A stretch of DNA of 9,379 bases from Caulobacter sp. (GCA_028291125.1 JAQGIN010000230.1:1-9379), one strand, 5' to 3'; counted from the first letter of the stretch, positions 1-6,111 are shown. Notes: generated by a model from the sequence alone, not told the origin. Translations and numbers: made by a program.

Positions 1-135
1 AAGAGGAAATGACGGTCATGGGCCTTCAAGGCAGCAGGGGAACGGCAAGGCTCCCGCGCCTATAGGCGAGAAGCGTGTCAGTTCGTGGCGCAAACGCGCG
101 AAGTTCGTCGCAGGCGTCGCATTCGCCCCGTCTCC

Positions 136-165
136 TTGAATTGGCCGGCCCTGTACGGCTAAAGC
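136..165 (+). promoter_or_regulatory. putative housekeeping promoter for the MFS gene
   Basis: A -35-like TTGAAT (136-141) is followed by GCTAAAGC (158-165), which matches the Caulobacter -10 consensus GCTANAWC at seven of eight positions. The gap is slightly long for that consensus (15 bases after the seventh -35 base). TTGGCCG at 141-147 gives an alternative -35 with a gap of 10. An inverted repeat CCGGCC (145-150) / GGCCGG (168-173) flanks the -10, but such repeats arise easily at this GC content. The predicted transcript would start near 172, leaving a leader of about 65 bases. Confidence 0.4.
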
Positions 166-236
166 CTGGCCGGGGTCAATAGGGCGCGCGGTCAAGTGGA
201 TTGCGGCGAGCGCGGCCATGGCTATGGTGCGCGCCC

Positions 237-1505
237 ATGCCCGACCCCGCCTCCCCGCCCGTCGACGCCGCCCTCGACACCTCGACGCGCGCCCTGCTGC
301 GGCAGCGCGATTTCATGATCTTCTGGAGCACGCGCTTCATCAGCACGCTCGGCGTGCAGGTCCAGGCGGTGGCCCTGGGCTGGCAGGTCTACGCCCTGGC
401 GCGGATGACCGAGTCGGTCGGCAAGTCGGCCTTCCTGGTCAGCATGATCGGCCTGGCCCAGTTCCTGCCGCTGCTGCTGCTGACCCTGACCGCCGGCGAG
501 ACCGCCGACCGCCACAGCCGCCGCACCATCGCCGTCGTCACCCTGCTGATCGACGCCGTCAGCACCAGCGTGCTGTGCGTCCTGGCCCTGCGCGGCGACA
601 CCGCCCTGTGGCCGATCTTCGCCGTGGCGGTGGCGTTCGGGGCCAGCCGCGCCTTCCTGTCGCCGGCCAGCAGCGCCATGGGGCCGATGCTGGTGCCGCG
701 CCACCTGCTGCCGCGGGCCATCGCCTGGAACTCGCTGTCCTGGCAGAGCGCCTCGATCCTCGGCCCGGCCCTGGGCGGGCTGCTGCTGATGGTCTCGCCG
801 GCCGCCGCCTTCGGCACGGCGCTCGGCCTCTATCTGCTGGCCGCGCTGCTGGTCAGCCTGATCCGCACCTCGACCAAGCCCCAGACCCAGGCCGGCTCGC
901 GCAAGGAGCTGATCCTCGAGGGCCTGGCCTATGTCTGGAACAACAAGATCGTGTTCGGCTCGATCTCGCTGGACCTGTTCGCGGTGATCCTCGGCGGGGC
1001 CACCGCCCTGTTGCCGGTGTTCGCCCGCGACGTGCTGCACGTCGGGGCCGAGGGTTTCGGCCTGCTGCGCGCCTCGCCGGCCATCGGGGCCACGGTGGTG
1101 GCCATCTATCTGGCCAGCAACCCGATCCGCCGCCACGCCGGGCGGATCATGTTCGCCGGGGTGGGACTGTTCGGCGCCGCCACCGTGGTGTTCGGCCTGT
1201 CGAAGCTGATGTGGCTGTCGATCGCCGCCCTGGTGGTGCTGGGGGCGGCCGACATGCTGTCGGTCTATGTCCGTCAGACCCTGGTGCAGCTGGTCACCCC
1301 GGACGCCATGCGCGGCCGGGTGGCGGCGGTGTCGGGGGTGTTCATCAGCGCCTCCAACGAACTGGGCGAGGCCGAGAGCGGCTCGGTGGCCTGGCTGCTG
1401 GGGCCCGTGGGCGCGGCGGTGTTCGGCGGCATCGGGGCGATGGTGGTCACCGGCGTCTGGGCGGGACTGTTCCCCGCCCTGCGCAAGGCGGACCGGCTGG
1501 AGTAA
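237..1505 (+). CDS. MFS transporter, EntS/MFS_3-like exporter
   Basis: Predicted inner-membrane secondary transporter of the major facilitator superfamily, 422 residues, about the normal length. Visible features are a hydrophobic protein with about 10-12 helices, the TM2-TM3 loop motif A (GETADRHSRRT, residues 87-97), a central charged loop at about 211-230 (SRKELILEG), and the late NELGEAESG stretch (374-382). The last two are typical of the DUF894/MFS_3 branch that includes the enterobactin exporter EntS. Many members export siderophores or drugs, but the substrate here cannot be read from the sequence. The ATG at 237 was chosen because the protein then begins just before the usual ...LRQRDFMIFW start. 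An in-frame TTG at 201 would add 12 residues that do not look conserved. Neither start has a good Shine-Dalgarno sequence. The stop lies 2 bases from the stop of the converging GNAT gene. Confidence 0.9.
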   Translation: MPDPASPPVDAALDTSTRALLRQRDFMIFWSTRFISTLGVQVQAVALGWQVYALARMTESVGKSAFLVSMIGLAQFLPLLLLTLTAGETADRHSRRTIAVVTLLIDAVSTSVLCVLALRGDTALWPIFAVAVAFGASRAFLSPASSAMGPMLVPRHLLPRAIAWNSLSWQSASILGPALGGLLLMVSPAAAFGTALGLYLLAALLVSLIRTSTKPQTQAGSRKELILEGLAYVWNNKIVFGSISLDLFAVILGGATALLPVFARDVLHVGAEGFGLLRASPAIGATVVAIYLASNPIRRHAGRIMFAGVGLFGAATVVFGLSKLMWLSIAALVVLGAADMLSVYVRQTLVQLVTPDAMRGRVAAVSGVFISASNELGEAESGSVAWLLGPVGAAVFGGIGAMVVTGVWAGLFPALRKADRLE

Positions 1506-1507
1506 GG

Positions 1508-1987
1508 CTATCGCCCCGCCATCTCCACCAGCGCCGCTCCGTCCAGCCGGCGGATGATCCAATCGTCCAGGGCGCTGGCCCCAAGGCTGTCATAGAAGGC
1601 GATCGACGGGGCGTTCCAGTCGAGCACCGCCCATTCCAGCCGCCCCAGGCCCTCGTCGACGCAACGGCGGGCCAGGTTGGCCAGCAGCGCCTTGCCAGCC
1701 CCGGCGCCCCGCGCCTCGGGCCGCACGAACAGATCCTCCAGATAGATCCCGTGCCGGCCCTTGAAGGTCGAGAAGTTGTAGAACCATAGAGCGAAGCCGA
1801 CCGGCGCGCCGTCCAGCTCGGCGATGTCGCAGAAGGCTCGCGGCCGGTCGCCGAACAGCGCCGCGGCGATGTCGGCCTGCGTCGCCTGAACGTCGTCGAG
1901 CAGCTTTTCGTATTCGGCCAGATCGCGCACGAACTGGTAGATCAGGGCGGCGTCGGCGACGACGGCGGGCCGGAGGGTAAGGGTCAT
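1508..1987 (-). CDS. GNAT N-acetyltransferase, SSAT (diamine acetyltransferase)-like
   Basis: Cytoplasmic acetyl-CoA-dependent N-acetyltransferase of 159 residues. Residues 68-100 (FALWFYNFSTFKG..., YLEDLFVRPEARGAGAGKAL) carry the beta4 strand and the acetyl-CoA pyrophosphate loop R-G-A-G-A-G. WNAPSIAFYDSLGA (125-138) contains the tyrosine (Y132) that aligns with the general acid of human SAT1. This LED-FV, N-x-PSI-FY pattern is characteristic of the spermidine/spermine N1-acetyltransferase branch. Bacterial members act on polyamines, thialysine or other small amines, so the substrate is open. The ATG at 1987 gives the expected N terminus (MTLTLRPA) and has GGAG upstream. A longer in-frame start at 2062 would overlap the divergent gene by 77 bases and adds non-conserved residues. 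The start codon shares CATG with the opposite TfoX-like gene. Confidence 0.88.
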   Translation of the reverse strand: MTLTLRPAVVADAALIYQFVRDLAEYEKLLDDVQATQADIAAALFGDRPRAFCDIAELDGAPVGFALWFYNFSTFKGRHGIYLEDLFVRPEARGAGAGKALLANLARRCVDEGLGRLEWAVLDWNAPSIAFYDSLGASALDDWIIRRLDGAALVEMAGR

Positions 1988-2309
1988 GGCGGTCTCCGCG
2001 GATTTTCTCGATTTCGTGCTCGACCAGCTCGCGCCCTGCGGCCCGATCGAGTCGCGGCGCATGTTCGGGGGAGTCGGCCTCTATGCCGAGGGCCTCTTCT
2101 TCGCCCTGATCGCCAGCGACGTGCTGTATCTGAAGACCGACGCCACGACCCGACCGGCCTTCGAGGCCGCCGACAGCCAGCCGTTCCGGCCAGGAAACGG
2201 GGCCGCCCTGTCCTACTGGTCGGCGCCGATCGAAGCGCTCGACGATCCCGAACTGATGGTCGACTGGGCGCGACGGGCGATCGCCGCGGCGCGGCGGGCC
2301 AAGGCCTAG
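1986..2309 (+). CDS. TfoX/Sxy N-terminal domain protein
   Basis: Small cytoplasmic protein of 107 residues that matches the TfoX N-terminal domain alone: FLDFVLDQLAPCGPIESRRMFGGVGLYAEGLFFALI, then LYLKTD, then a C-terminal helix. RRMFGG-G-Y is the family signature. In Haemophilus and Vibrio, Sxy/TfoX proteins with this domain plus a C-terminal domain work with CRP to switch on competence genes. Stand-alone N-terminal domains are common in Alphaproteobacteria and have no settled role, so a competence function should not be assumed. GGAGG at 1972-1976, nine bases before the ATG, fixes the start. This site lies inside the first codons of the opposite GNAT gene. Both ends overlap neighbours on the other strand, by 2 bases at the start and 4 bases at the stop. 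Confidence 0.88.
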   Translation: MAVSADFLDFVLDQLAPCGPIESRRMFGGVGLYAEGLFFALIASDVLYLKTDATTRPAFEAADSQPFRPGNGAALSYWSAPIEALDDPELMVDWARRAIAAARRAKA

Positions 2310-3163
2310 CCGATCTTCACCCCGGGCGGCGGCACGCTGTCGTCGGGCACGAAGAAGTCGGGCATCAGGGCCGCGGTCGGGTCGACGCGATAGTGGTCGA
2401 AATCGCGCACGCCCTCCCCGTACAGGAAGGTGTCGTCGATCAGGAAGTTGCCGCTGAAGTCTCGCGACGGCTTCTCGAAGATGGCGTGGGCGGCGTCGGC
2501 CATGATCTCGACCGTGCGGCAGTGGCGCATGCCCTCGTCGCCGGCCAGGGCGAAGCGGATCGCCGCCGTGGCGATGGCGGTGCGCGGCCACAGGGCGTTG
2601 AAGGCCACGCCCTCGCCCTTGAACTCCTCGGCCATGCCCAGCACGCACAGGCTCATATTGAACTTGGCGATCGAATAGGCGACGTGCGGCGCGAACCATT
2701 TGGCCTTGATGTCCAGTGGCGGCGACAGCGTCAGCACGTGCGGGTTTTCGGCCTTCTTCAGGTGCGGCAGGCAGGCCTTGGAGGTCAGGAACGTGCCCCG
2801 CGCGTTGATCTGATGCATCAGGTCGTAGCGCTTCATGTCGGTCGACAGCGTGCCGGTCAGCGAGATGGCCGAGGCGTTGTTGACGCAGACGTCGATGCCG
2901 CCGAACGCCGCCACGCCCTTTTCCACCGCCTCGTAGACGCTGGCCTCCTCGCGCACGTCGACCACCAGCGGCAGGGCCTGGCCGCCGGCCGCCTCGATCT
3001 CCTTGGCGGCGGTGTAGATGGTGCCCGGCAGCTTGGGATGCGGCTCGGCGGTCTTGGCGGCGATGACGATATTGGCCCCGTCGCGCGCCGCCCGCAGGGC
3101 GATGGCCAGGCCGATGCCGCGGCTGGCGCCGGTGATGAACAGGGTCTTGCCTTGCAGGGACAT
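2306..3163 (-). CDS. SDR-family oxidoreductase, HSDL2-like
   Basis: NAD(P)-dependent short-chain dehydrogenase/reductase of 285 residues. The Rossmann glycine motif TGASRGIG is at 11-18, the cofactor-acid region VVDV at 67-70, NNAS at 95-98, and the catalytic tetrad reads N120, S147 (LSPP), Y163 and K167 (YSIAK). SPPLDIKAKWF, the GMAEEFKGEGVAFNALWP block and the TAIATAA stretch are typical of the HSDL2 branch. The vertebrate protein has an extra SCP2 lipid-carrier domain that is absent here. The C terminus (FLYGEGVRDFDHYRVDP...) is also typical of bacterial members. The substrate is unknown; a lipid-derived or hydroxyacyl compound is a guess from the branch. The ATG at 3163 is supported by AAGGAGG just upstream and by the glycine motif at residue 11. 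An in-frame extension to 3421 runs antisense into the next gene and is rejected. Confidence 0.9.
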   Translation of the reverse strand: MSLQGKTLFITGASRGIGLAIALRAARDGANIVIAAKTAEPHPKLPGTIYTAAKEIEAAGGQALPLVVDVREEASVYEAVEKGVAAFGGIDVCVNNASAISLTGTLSTDMKRYDLMHQINARGTFLTSKACLPHLKKAENPHVLTLSPPLDIKAKWFAPHVAYSIAKFNMSLCVLGMAEEFKGEGVAFNALWPRTAIATAAIRFALAGDEGMRHCRTVEIMADAAHAIFEKPSRDFSGNFLIDDTFLYGEGVRDFDHYRVDPTAALMPDFFVPDDSVPPPGVKIG

Positions 3164-3188
3164 GGAGGCCTCCTTGACGCTGGCGTCT

Positions 3189-3217
3189 GTTCTAGGCTCG
3201 CGCGCCGGGCGGGTCAC
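3189..3217 (-). promoter_or_regulatory. putative promoter of the SDR gene
   Basis: Read on the minus strand, GTGACCC (3217-3211) is followed after 14 bases by CCTAGAAC (3196-3189). The latter matches the Caulobacter -10 consensus GCTANAWC at seven of eight positions, and the -35 matches TTGaCgS at five of seven. The predicted start near 3182 leaves a short leader carrying the strong AAGGAGG ribosome site. The -35 overlaps one arm of the inverted repeat at 3212-3232. Confidence 0.45.
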
Positions 3218-3232
3218 CCCGCGTCGGTGACC
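3212..3232. promoter_or_regulatory. inverted repeat, candidate operator
   Basis: GGTCACC (3212-3218) and GGTGACC (3226-3232) form a perfect 7-bp inverted repeat around a 7-base spacer, so the site spans about two helical turns. It overlaps the predicted -35 of the SDR promoter, a position suited to repression. A second small inverted repeat, CTCCGA-TGG-TCGGAG, follows directly at 3232-3246. The binding protein is unknown. Confidence 0.4.
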
Positions 3233-3252
3233 TCCGATGGTCGGAGCCCCTC

Positions 3253-3280
3253 TTGTCGGGGCGGCGGTTGCGGCTAGGGT
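3253..3280 (+). promoter_or_regulatory. putative promoter of the DUF2214-like gene
   Basis: TTGTCGG (3253-3259) resembles the -35 consensus TTGaCgS with one mismatch. GCTAGGGT (3273-3280) follows after 13 bases and supplies the GCTA core and a TANNNT hexamer, but matches the rest of the -10 consensus poorly. The transcript would start near 3287, at the edge of the overlapping palindromes that precede the ribosome site. Confidence 0.35.
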
Positions 3281-3285
3281 CCAGG

Positions 3286-3307
3286 GCGGGCGCCCGCGAT
3301 CGCGGGC
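3286..3307 (+). repeat. two overlapping palindromes in the 5' leader
   Basis: GCGGGC (3286-3291), GCCCGC (3292-3297) and GCGGGC (3302-3307) form two perfect overlapping palindromes: 12 bp at 3286-3297 and 16 bp (GCCCGCGATCGCGGGC) at 3292-3307. The middle arm can pair with either neighbour. In RNA only the second makes a good hairpin, with a GATC loop. It ends about ten bases before the G-rich ribosome site of the DUF2214-like gene. Confidence 0.5.
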
Positions 3308-3326
3308 CGATGAAACGGGGGAAGCG

Positions 3327-3776
3327 ATGCTGGATCTGATCCTGGCCATTCTGCACCACATCCTGGCGTTCGGCCTGGTGTCGATCCTGGTCGCCGAGGC
3401 CGTGCTGGTGCGGCCCGGCATGACCGCGCTCGATGCCCGCCGCGTGGCGCGGCTGGACCTCGGCTACGGCGTCAGCGCCGTGCTGCTGCTGATCGTCGGC
3501 GTCGGTCGGCTGGCCTTCGCCGCCAAGGGCTGGGCCTGGTACCAGGACAATCCGTGGTTCTGGGCCAAGATGGCCAGCTTCCTGGCCGTCGGCCTGTTGT
3601 CGGTCCCGCCCACCCTTCGCTATTTCGCCTGGGTCGGCCTGACCAAGGTCGAGGCCGATCGGGCCCCGACCGAAGGCGAGGTGGCGGGCGTGCGGCGCTG
3701 GCTGCGGGCCGAGCAGGCGGGGATCGTGCTGATCCTGATCTTCGCCGCCGCCATGGCCCGCTACGGCCACGGCTAG
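3327..3776 (+). CDS. DUF2214-like four-helix membrane protein
   Basis: Predicted inner-membrane protein of 149 residues and unknown function. Four hydrophobic segments are visible at about 5-28, 47-66, 78-100 and 128-145. Features recalling the DUF2214 family are the histidine pair at residues 10-11 in the first helix (LHHILAF), RLDLGYGVSA, the loop GWAWYQDNPWFWAKM and the helix start SVPPTLRYF. The histidines and aromatic loop could suggest a redox or haem-related role, but nothing here proves it. The ATG at 3327 has GGGGGA (3317-3322) upstream and begins the first helix cleanly. An in-frame ATG at 3237 would add 30 residues encoded by the palindromic leader and is unlikely. The TAG stop shares CTAG with the stop of the converging enoyl-CoA hydratase gene. 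Confidence 0.8.
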   Translation: MLDLILAILHHILAFGLVSILVAEAVLVRPGMTALDARRVARLDLGYGVSAVLLLIVGVGRLAFAAKGWAWYQDNPWFWAKMASFLAVGLLSVPPTLRYFAWVGLTKVEADRAPTEGEVAGVRRWLRAEQAGIVLILIFAAAMARYGHG

Positions 3777-4543
3777 GCCAGCCTGGTGAAGTCCGCCGGC
3801 CGCCGCTCGGCGAAGGCCATGAAGGCCTCGCGGGCCTCGGCCGTGCCCAGACGCTCGGCGAACAGCGCCCCCTCCTTGTCCATCAGGGCGGCGATGGCCG
3901 CCGCGTCGCGCATCAGCCGCTTGGTGGCGGTCAGGGCCCCCAGCGGCTGCTTGGCCAGCTTGTCGGCCGCGGTCCGCGCCCTGGTCCGCAACTCGGCTTC
4001 CGGCGCCGCGGCGTTGGCCAGGCCCCAGGCCACGGCGGTGATCCCGTCGACCGCCTCACCCAGGGCGAACATGGCGTAGGCGCGGGCGTGGCCGATGCGG
4101 GCCGGCAGCAGCCAGCTCGAGGCGGCCTCGGGCACCAGGGCCAGGCCGACGAACGGCGTGGTCAGGCGAGCGTCGGGGGCGACATAGACCAGGTCGCAGT
4201 GCAGCAGCATCGTCGTGCCCACCCCCACCGCCTGGCCCTGCACCGCCGCCACCAGCGGCCGGGTGGCGTGGGCCAGGGCCTTCAGGAAGCGCATCACGTG
4301 GCGCTCGCCCTCGAAGGCGCCGGCGGCCTGGGCGGCGAAGTCCTGCAGGTCGTTGCCGGCCGTGAAGCTGTCGCCGTCGGCCTGGAACACCACCACCCGG
4401 ATGGCCGGGTCGGTCTCGGCCCGCTCCAGGGCGTCGGCCAGGACGCCGTACATGGCGTTGTTGAGGGCGTTCTTCTTCTCCGGCCGGGCCAGGGTGAGAG
4501 TCAGGACCCCGGCCTCGAGTTCGACCTTCACCTGGTCGGTCAT
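3773..4543 (-). CDS. enoyl-CoA hydratase/isomerase family protein
   Basis: Crotonase-fold enzyme of 256 residues, the usual length, probably cytoplasmic and acting on a CoA thioester. The N-terminal LARPEKKNALN (18-28) is the family entry motif. SFTAGNDLQDF (59-69) and GQAVGVGTT (103-111) supply the oxyanion-hole backbone amides. FVGLALVPEAASSWLLPARIG carries the catalytic glutamate at E139 (the GLVPEAGSS type). GNDLQDF together with a single glutamate resembles delta3-delta2-enoyl-CoA isomerases and their hydratase relatives, so hydration versus isomerisation cannot be decided. ATQRPLV-type loop and C-terminal helices look intact. The start ATG overlaps the stop of marR as ATGA, which indicates one operon and translational coupling. 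Control by that regulator is therefore likely. The stop codon overlaps that of the converging DUF2214-like gene by CTAG. Confidence 0.92.
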   Translation of the reverse strand: MTDQVKVELEAGVLTLTLARPEKKNALNNAMYGVLADALERAETDPAIRVVVFQADGDSFTAGNDLQDFAAQAAGAFEGERHVMRFLKALAHATRPLVAAVQGQAVGVGTTMLLHCDLVYVAPDARLTTPFVGLALVPEAASSWLLPARIGHARAYAMFALGEAVDGITAVAWGLANAAAPEAELRTRARTAADKLAKQPLGALTATKRLMRDAAAIAALMDKEGALFAERLGTAEAREAFMAFAERRPADFTRLA

Positions 4544-4983
4544 GTCGCGTCTCCTTTGGGGAACTTGGTCTGCAGCCCGAGCAGCCAGCGGGCTACGACG
4601 GCGATCTCGGCGTCGGAAAAGCCGGCGGTCAGGTGATCGTTGAGATCGGCCAGGCCGGCCTTGGCCTCGTCGCGCGCCGCCAGGCCCTTGTCGGTCAGGT
4701 GCAGGCGCAGGGCGCGGCCGTCCTTGGGGTCGGGCCGGCGCTCGACCAGCTCGGCGCGGGCCATGCGGTCAATCAGGCCGGTCATGGCCGAGGGGGCCAG
4801 GTCGAGGGCCTCGGCCGCCTCGCCGATCAGCGCCCCGTCCTTCTGGCCGAGGAAGAACAGCGCCCCGGACTGGGCGGCGGTCAGGCCGCCCTTGGCGGCC
4901 ATCTTGGCCTCGATCCAGCGCTGCACGCGCCGATGACCGGCGTTGAGCAGGAAGACGAGGCGGCGGTCGGGCGGAACGGACAT
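4540..4983 (-). CDS. MarR-family transcriptional regulator
   Basis: Winged-helix DNA-binding regulator of 147 residues, normal for a MarR dimer subunit. LTAAQSGALFFLGQKDGALIGEAAEALDLAPSAMTGLIDRMARAELV (34-80) is the helix-turn-helix with its recognition helix, and RRPDPKDGRALRLHLTDKG (82-100) is the wing with the conserved D-x-R. Terminal helices form the dimer interface. MarR proteins usually repress their own operon and release DNA when a small ligand binds; next to an enoyl-CoA hydratase, a CoA thioester or fatty or aromatic acid is a reasonable ligand guess. The ATG at 4983 was chosen over an upstream GTG at 5007 because a promoter-like sequence covers the eight extra codons. No Shine-Dalgarno precedes the ATG. 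The stop overlaps the next gene by ATGA. Confidence 0.92.
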   Translation of the reverse strand: MSVPPDRRLVFLLNAGHRRVQRWIEAKMAAKGGLTAAQSGALFFLGQKDGALIGEAAEALDLAPSAMTGLIDRMARAELVERRPDPKDGRALRLHLTDKGLAARDEAKAGLADLNDHLTAGFSDAEIAVVARWLLGLQTKFPKGDAT

Positions 4984-4991
4984 GGCGCGAT

Positions 4992-5017
4992 GATATAGTT
5001 CGCGCACGAAATATCAA
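4992..5017 (-). promoter_or_regulatory. putative marR operon promoter, possibly leaderless
   Basis: On the minus strand TTGATAT (5017-5011) is followed after 11 bases by ACTATATC (4999-4992), a seven-of-eight match to the Caulobacter -10 consensus GCTANAWC. Only eight bases separate the -10 from the ATG at 4983, so transcription should begin at or within a few bases of the start codon. This fits the missing ribosome site. The -35 overlaps the TGA stop (5016-5014) of the upstream MBL-hydrolase gene. Confidence 0.55.
4999..5010. promoter_or_regulatory. candidate MarR operator between -35 and -10
   Basis: On the minus strand TTCGTGCGCGAA is a near-perfect palindrome (five of six pairs). It lies in the spacer between the -35 and -10 and shares one base with the -10. 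Outer arms GATAT and ATATC continue the dyad, with two extra bases on one side. The position would block RNA polymerase, as expected for MarR autorepression. That MarR is the binding protein is inferred from location. Confidence 0.45.
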
Positions 5018-6111
5018 ACACTTGTTTCGGGCGCCCCCTCGGCAACGGCGCGATACCAGGCGACGCCGGCCGCGTCGGTCTCGCGCACGGCCAGACCTCG
5101 GCCGATCAGACAGTTGAGGTGGGCCAGGGCCTCGCCGGTGGCCATGCCCAGCAGCTCCGGACCGATCGGCCGGGCGAACAGCGCCCCGAACACCTCGACC
5201 GCACGCCTCGGCTCGGCCAGTTTCCTGGCCAGGCGCCCCAGGCCGCGCTCGTGGCCGGAGATCAGGTGGTCGATACGGGCGTGCAGGCCGCGGAACGGGT
5301 CGTTGTGAGCCGGCAGCACCAGCACGGTGTCGGGCGCCGCCGCCTTGACCTTGGCCAGCGAGGTGATCCAGTCGGTCAGCGGGTCGGCGTCGGGCTCGGT
5401 CGGGAACACCGAGACATTGGACGAGATCCTTGGCAGCACCTGGTCGCCGGAGATCAGCACCCCTAGCTCCGGGCAGTGCAGGCAGGCGTGATCGGGCGAA
5501 TGGCCCTGGCCGGTCACCACCCACCAGGTCCGGCCGCCGATCGCGAAGGCCTCGCCGTCGCTGATCCGTCGATAGCTGTCGGGCAACGGATAGATCGCCT
5601 TGCCGAAGCCGCCGAACCGCGCCTTGTAGGCGTCGATCGCCTCGTCGTCCCAGCCGGCGGCGCGGAAGAACCGCACCCCGTCCTCGGGGGCCTCGCGGCC
5701 GGTGTCGGCCACCAGCATCCGGCACTGGAAATATTCCAGCCGCGTCATCCACAGCCGGCAGTCGAACTTGCGGCTGATCCAGCCGGCCAGACCGACATGG
5801 TCGGGATGCAGGTGGGTGCAGATCATCCGGGTGACCGGCCGGCCGCCCAGGGCCTCGGCGAAGGCGACGCGCCAGGCCTGCGAGGTTTCCTTGGTCTGGA
5901 CGCCGGTGTCGACCAGGGCCCAGCCGTCGCCGTCCTCGATCGCCCAGACATTGATGAAGCCCAGCGAGCCGCCCAGCGGCTGGCGCAGCCACAGCACCCC
6001 CGGCGCCACCTCGACCGCCTGGCCGGAGCCGGTCTCCGGCGCGGTCTCGAACGGATAGGTCAGCTTGGGACGGCGGGGCTCGACCGCCGCTTCCTCGAAT
6101 CCGTCACGCAT
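5014..6111 (-). CDS. MBL-fold metallo-hydrolase
   Basis: Metallo-beta-lactamase-fold hydrolase of 365 residues, cytoplasmic (no signal peptide). The metal-binding motif THLHPDH gives H100, H102, D104 and H105. Further ligands are H204 (GQGHSPDH), D223 (LISGDQVL) and H269 (LPAHND), so both metal sites are complete. After about residue 275 a helical winged-helix-like C-terminal domain follows (ARIDHLISGHERGL... and a late ALAHLNCLIGRGLA helix-turn), as in LACTB2-like and glyoxalase II-like relatives that cleave thioesters or phosphoesters. The substrate is unknown. The ATG at 6111 has GGGAGGGG upstream; an extension to 6240 runs through the divergent promoter region and is rejected. It lies 30 bases upstream of marR on the same strand, so readthrough into marR and the enoyl-CoA hydratase gene is possible. 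The context suggests an acyl-CoA thioesterase-like job, as an inference. Confidence 0.9.
   Translation of the reverse strand: MRDGFEEAAVEPRRPKLTYPFETAPETGSGQAVEVAPGVLWLRQPLGGSLGFINVWAIEDGDGWALVDTGVQTKETSQAWRVAFAEALGGRPVTRMICTHLHPDHVGLAGWISRKFDCRLWMTRLEYFQCRMLVADTGREAPEDGVRFFRAAGWDDEAIDAYKARFGGFGKAIYPLPDSYRRISDGEAFAIGGRTWWVVTGQGHSPDHACLHCPELGVLISGDQVLPRISSNVSVFPTEPDADPLTDWITSLAKVKAAAPDTVLVLPAHNDPFRGLHARIDHLISGHERGLGRLARKLAEPRRAVEVFGALFARPIGPELLGMATGEALAHLNCLIGRGLAVRETDAAGVAWYRAVAEGAPETSV

Noticed and set aside
16..219. 67-codon minus-strand frame in the region before the MFS gene
   Set aside because: No motif, no ribosome site and no conservation that I can judge; it also covers the predicted MFS promoter. 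I see nothing firm in 1-130 beyond small palindromes such as CGCCTATAGGCG at 57-68. A plus-strand frame open from base 2 to the TGA at 137-139 could be the tail of an outside gene but cannot be supported.
222..1562. Long minus-strand reading frame opposite the MFS gene
   Set aside because: Low-complexity Gln/Gly/Arg/His composition, no motif, and antisense to a well supported gene.
218..1789. Long plus-strand reading frame (523 codons) overlapping the MFS gene
   Set aside because: It is arginine/proline/glycine-rich with no domain, a frame-shift shadow caused by high GC. The MFS frame has clear helices and motifs.
2393..3277. 294-codon plus-strand frame opposite the SDR gene
   Set aside because: Complementary shadow of the SDR coding frame; no recognisable domain.
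3164..3421. 86-residue N-terminal extension of the SDR protein
   Set aside because: It would run antisense through the leader and start of the DUF2214-like gene. AAGGAGG and the Rossmann motif place the start at 3163.
3554..4636. 360-codon plus-strand frame across the enoyl-CoA hydratase gene
   Set aside because: It is antisense to a complete crotonase gene, glycine/arginine-rich and motif-free.
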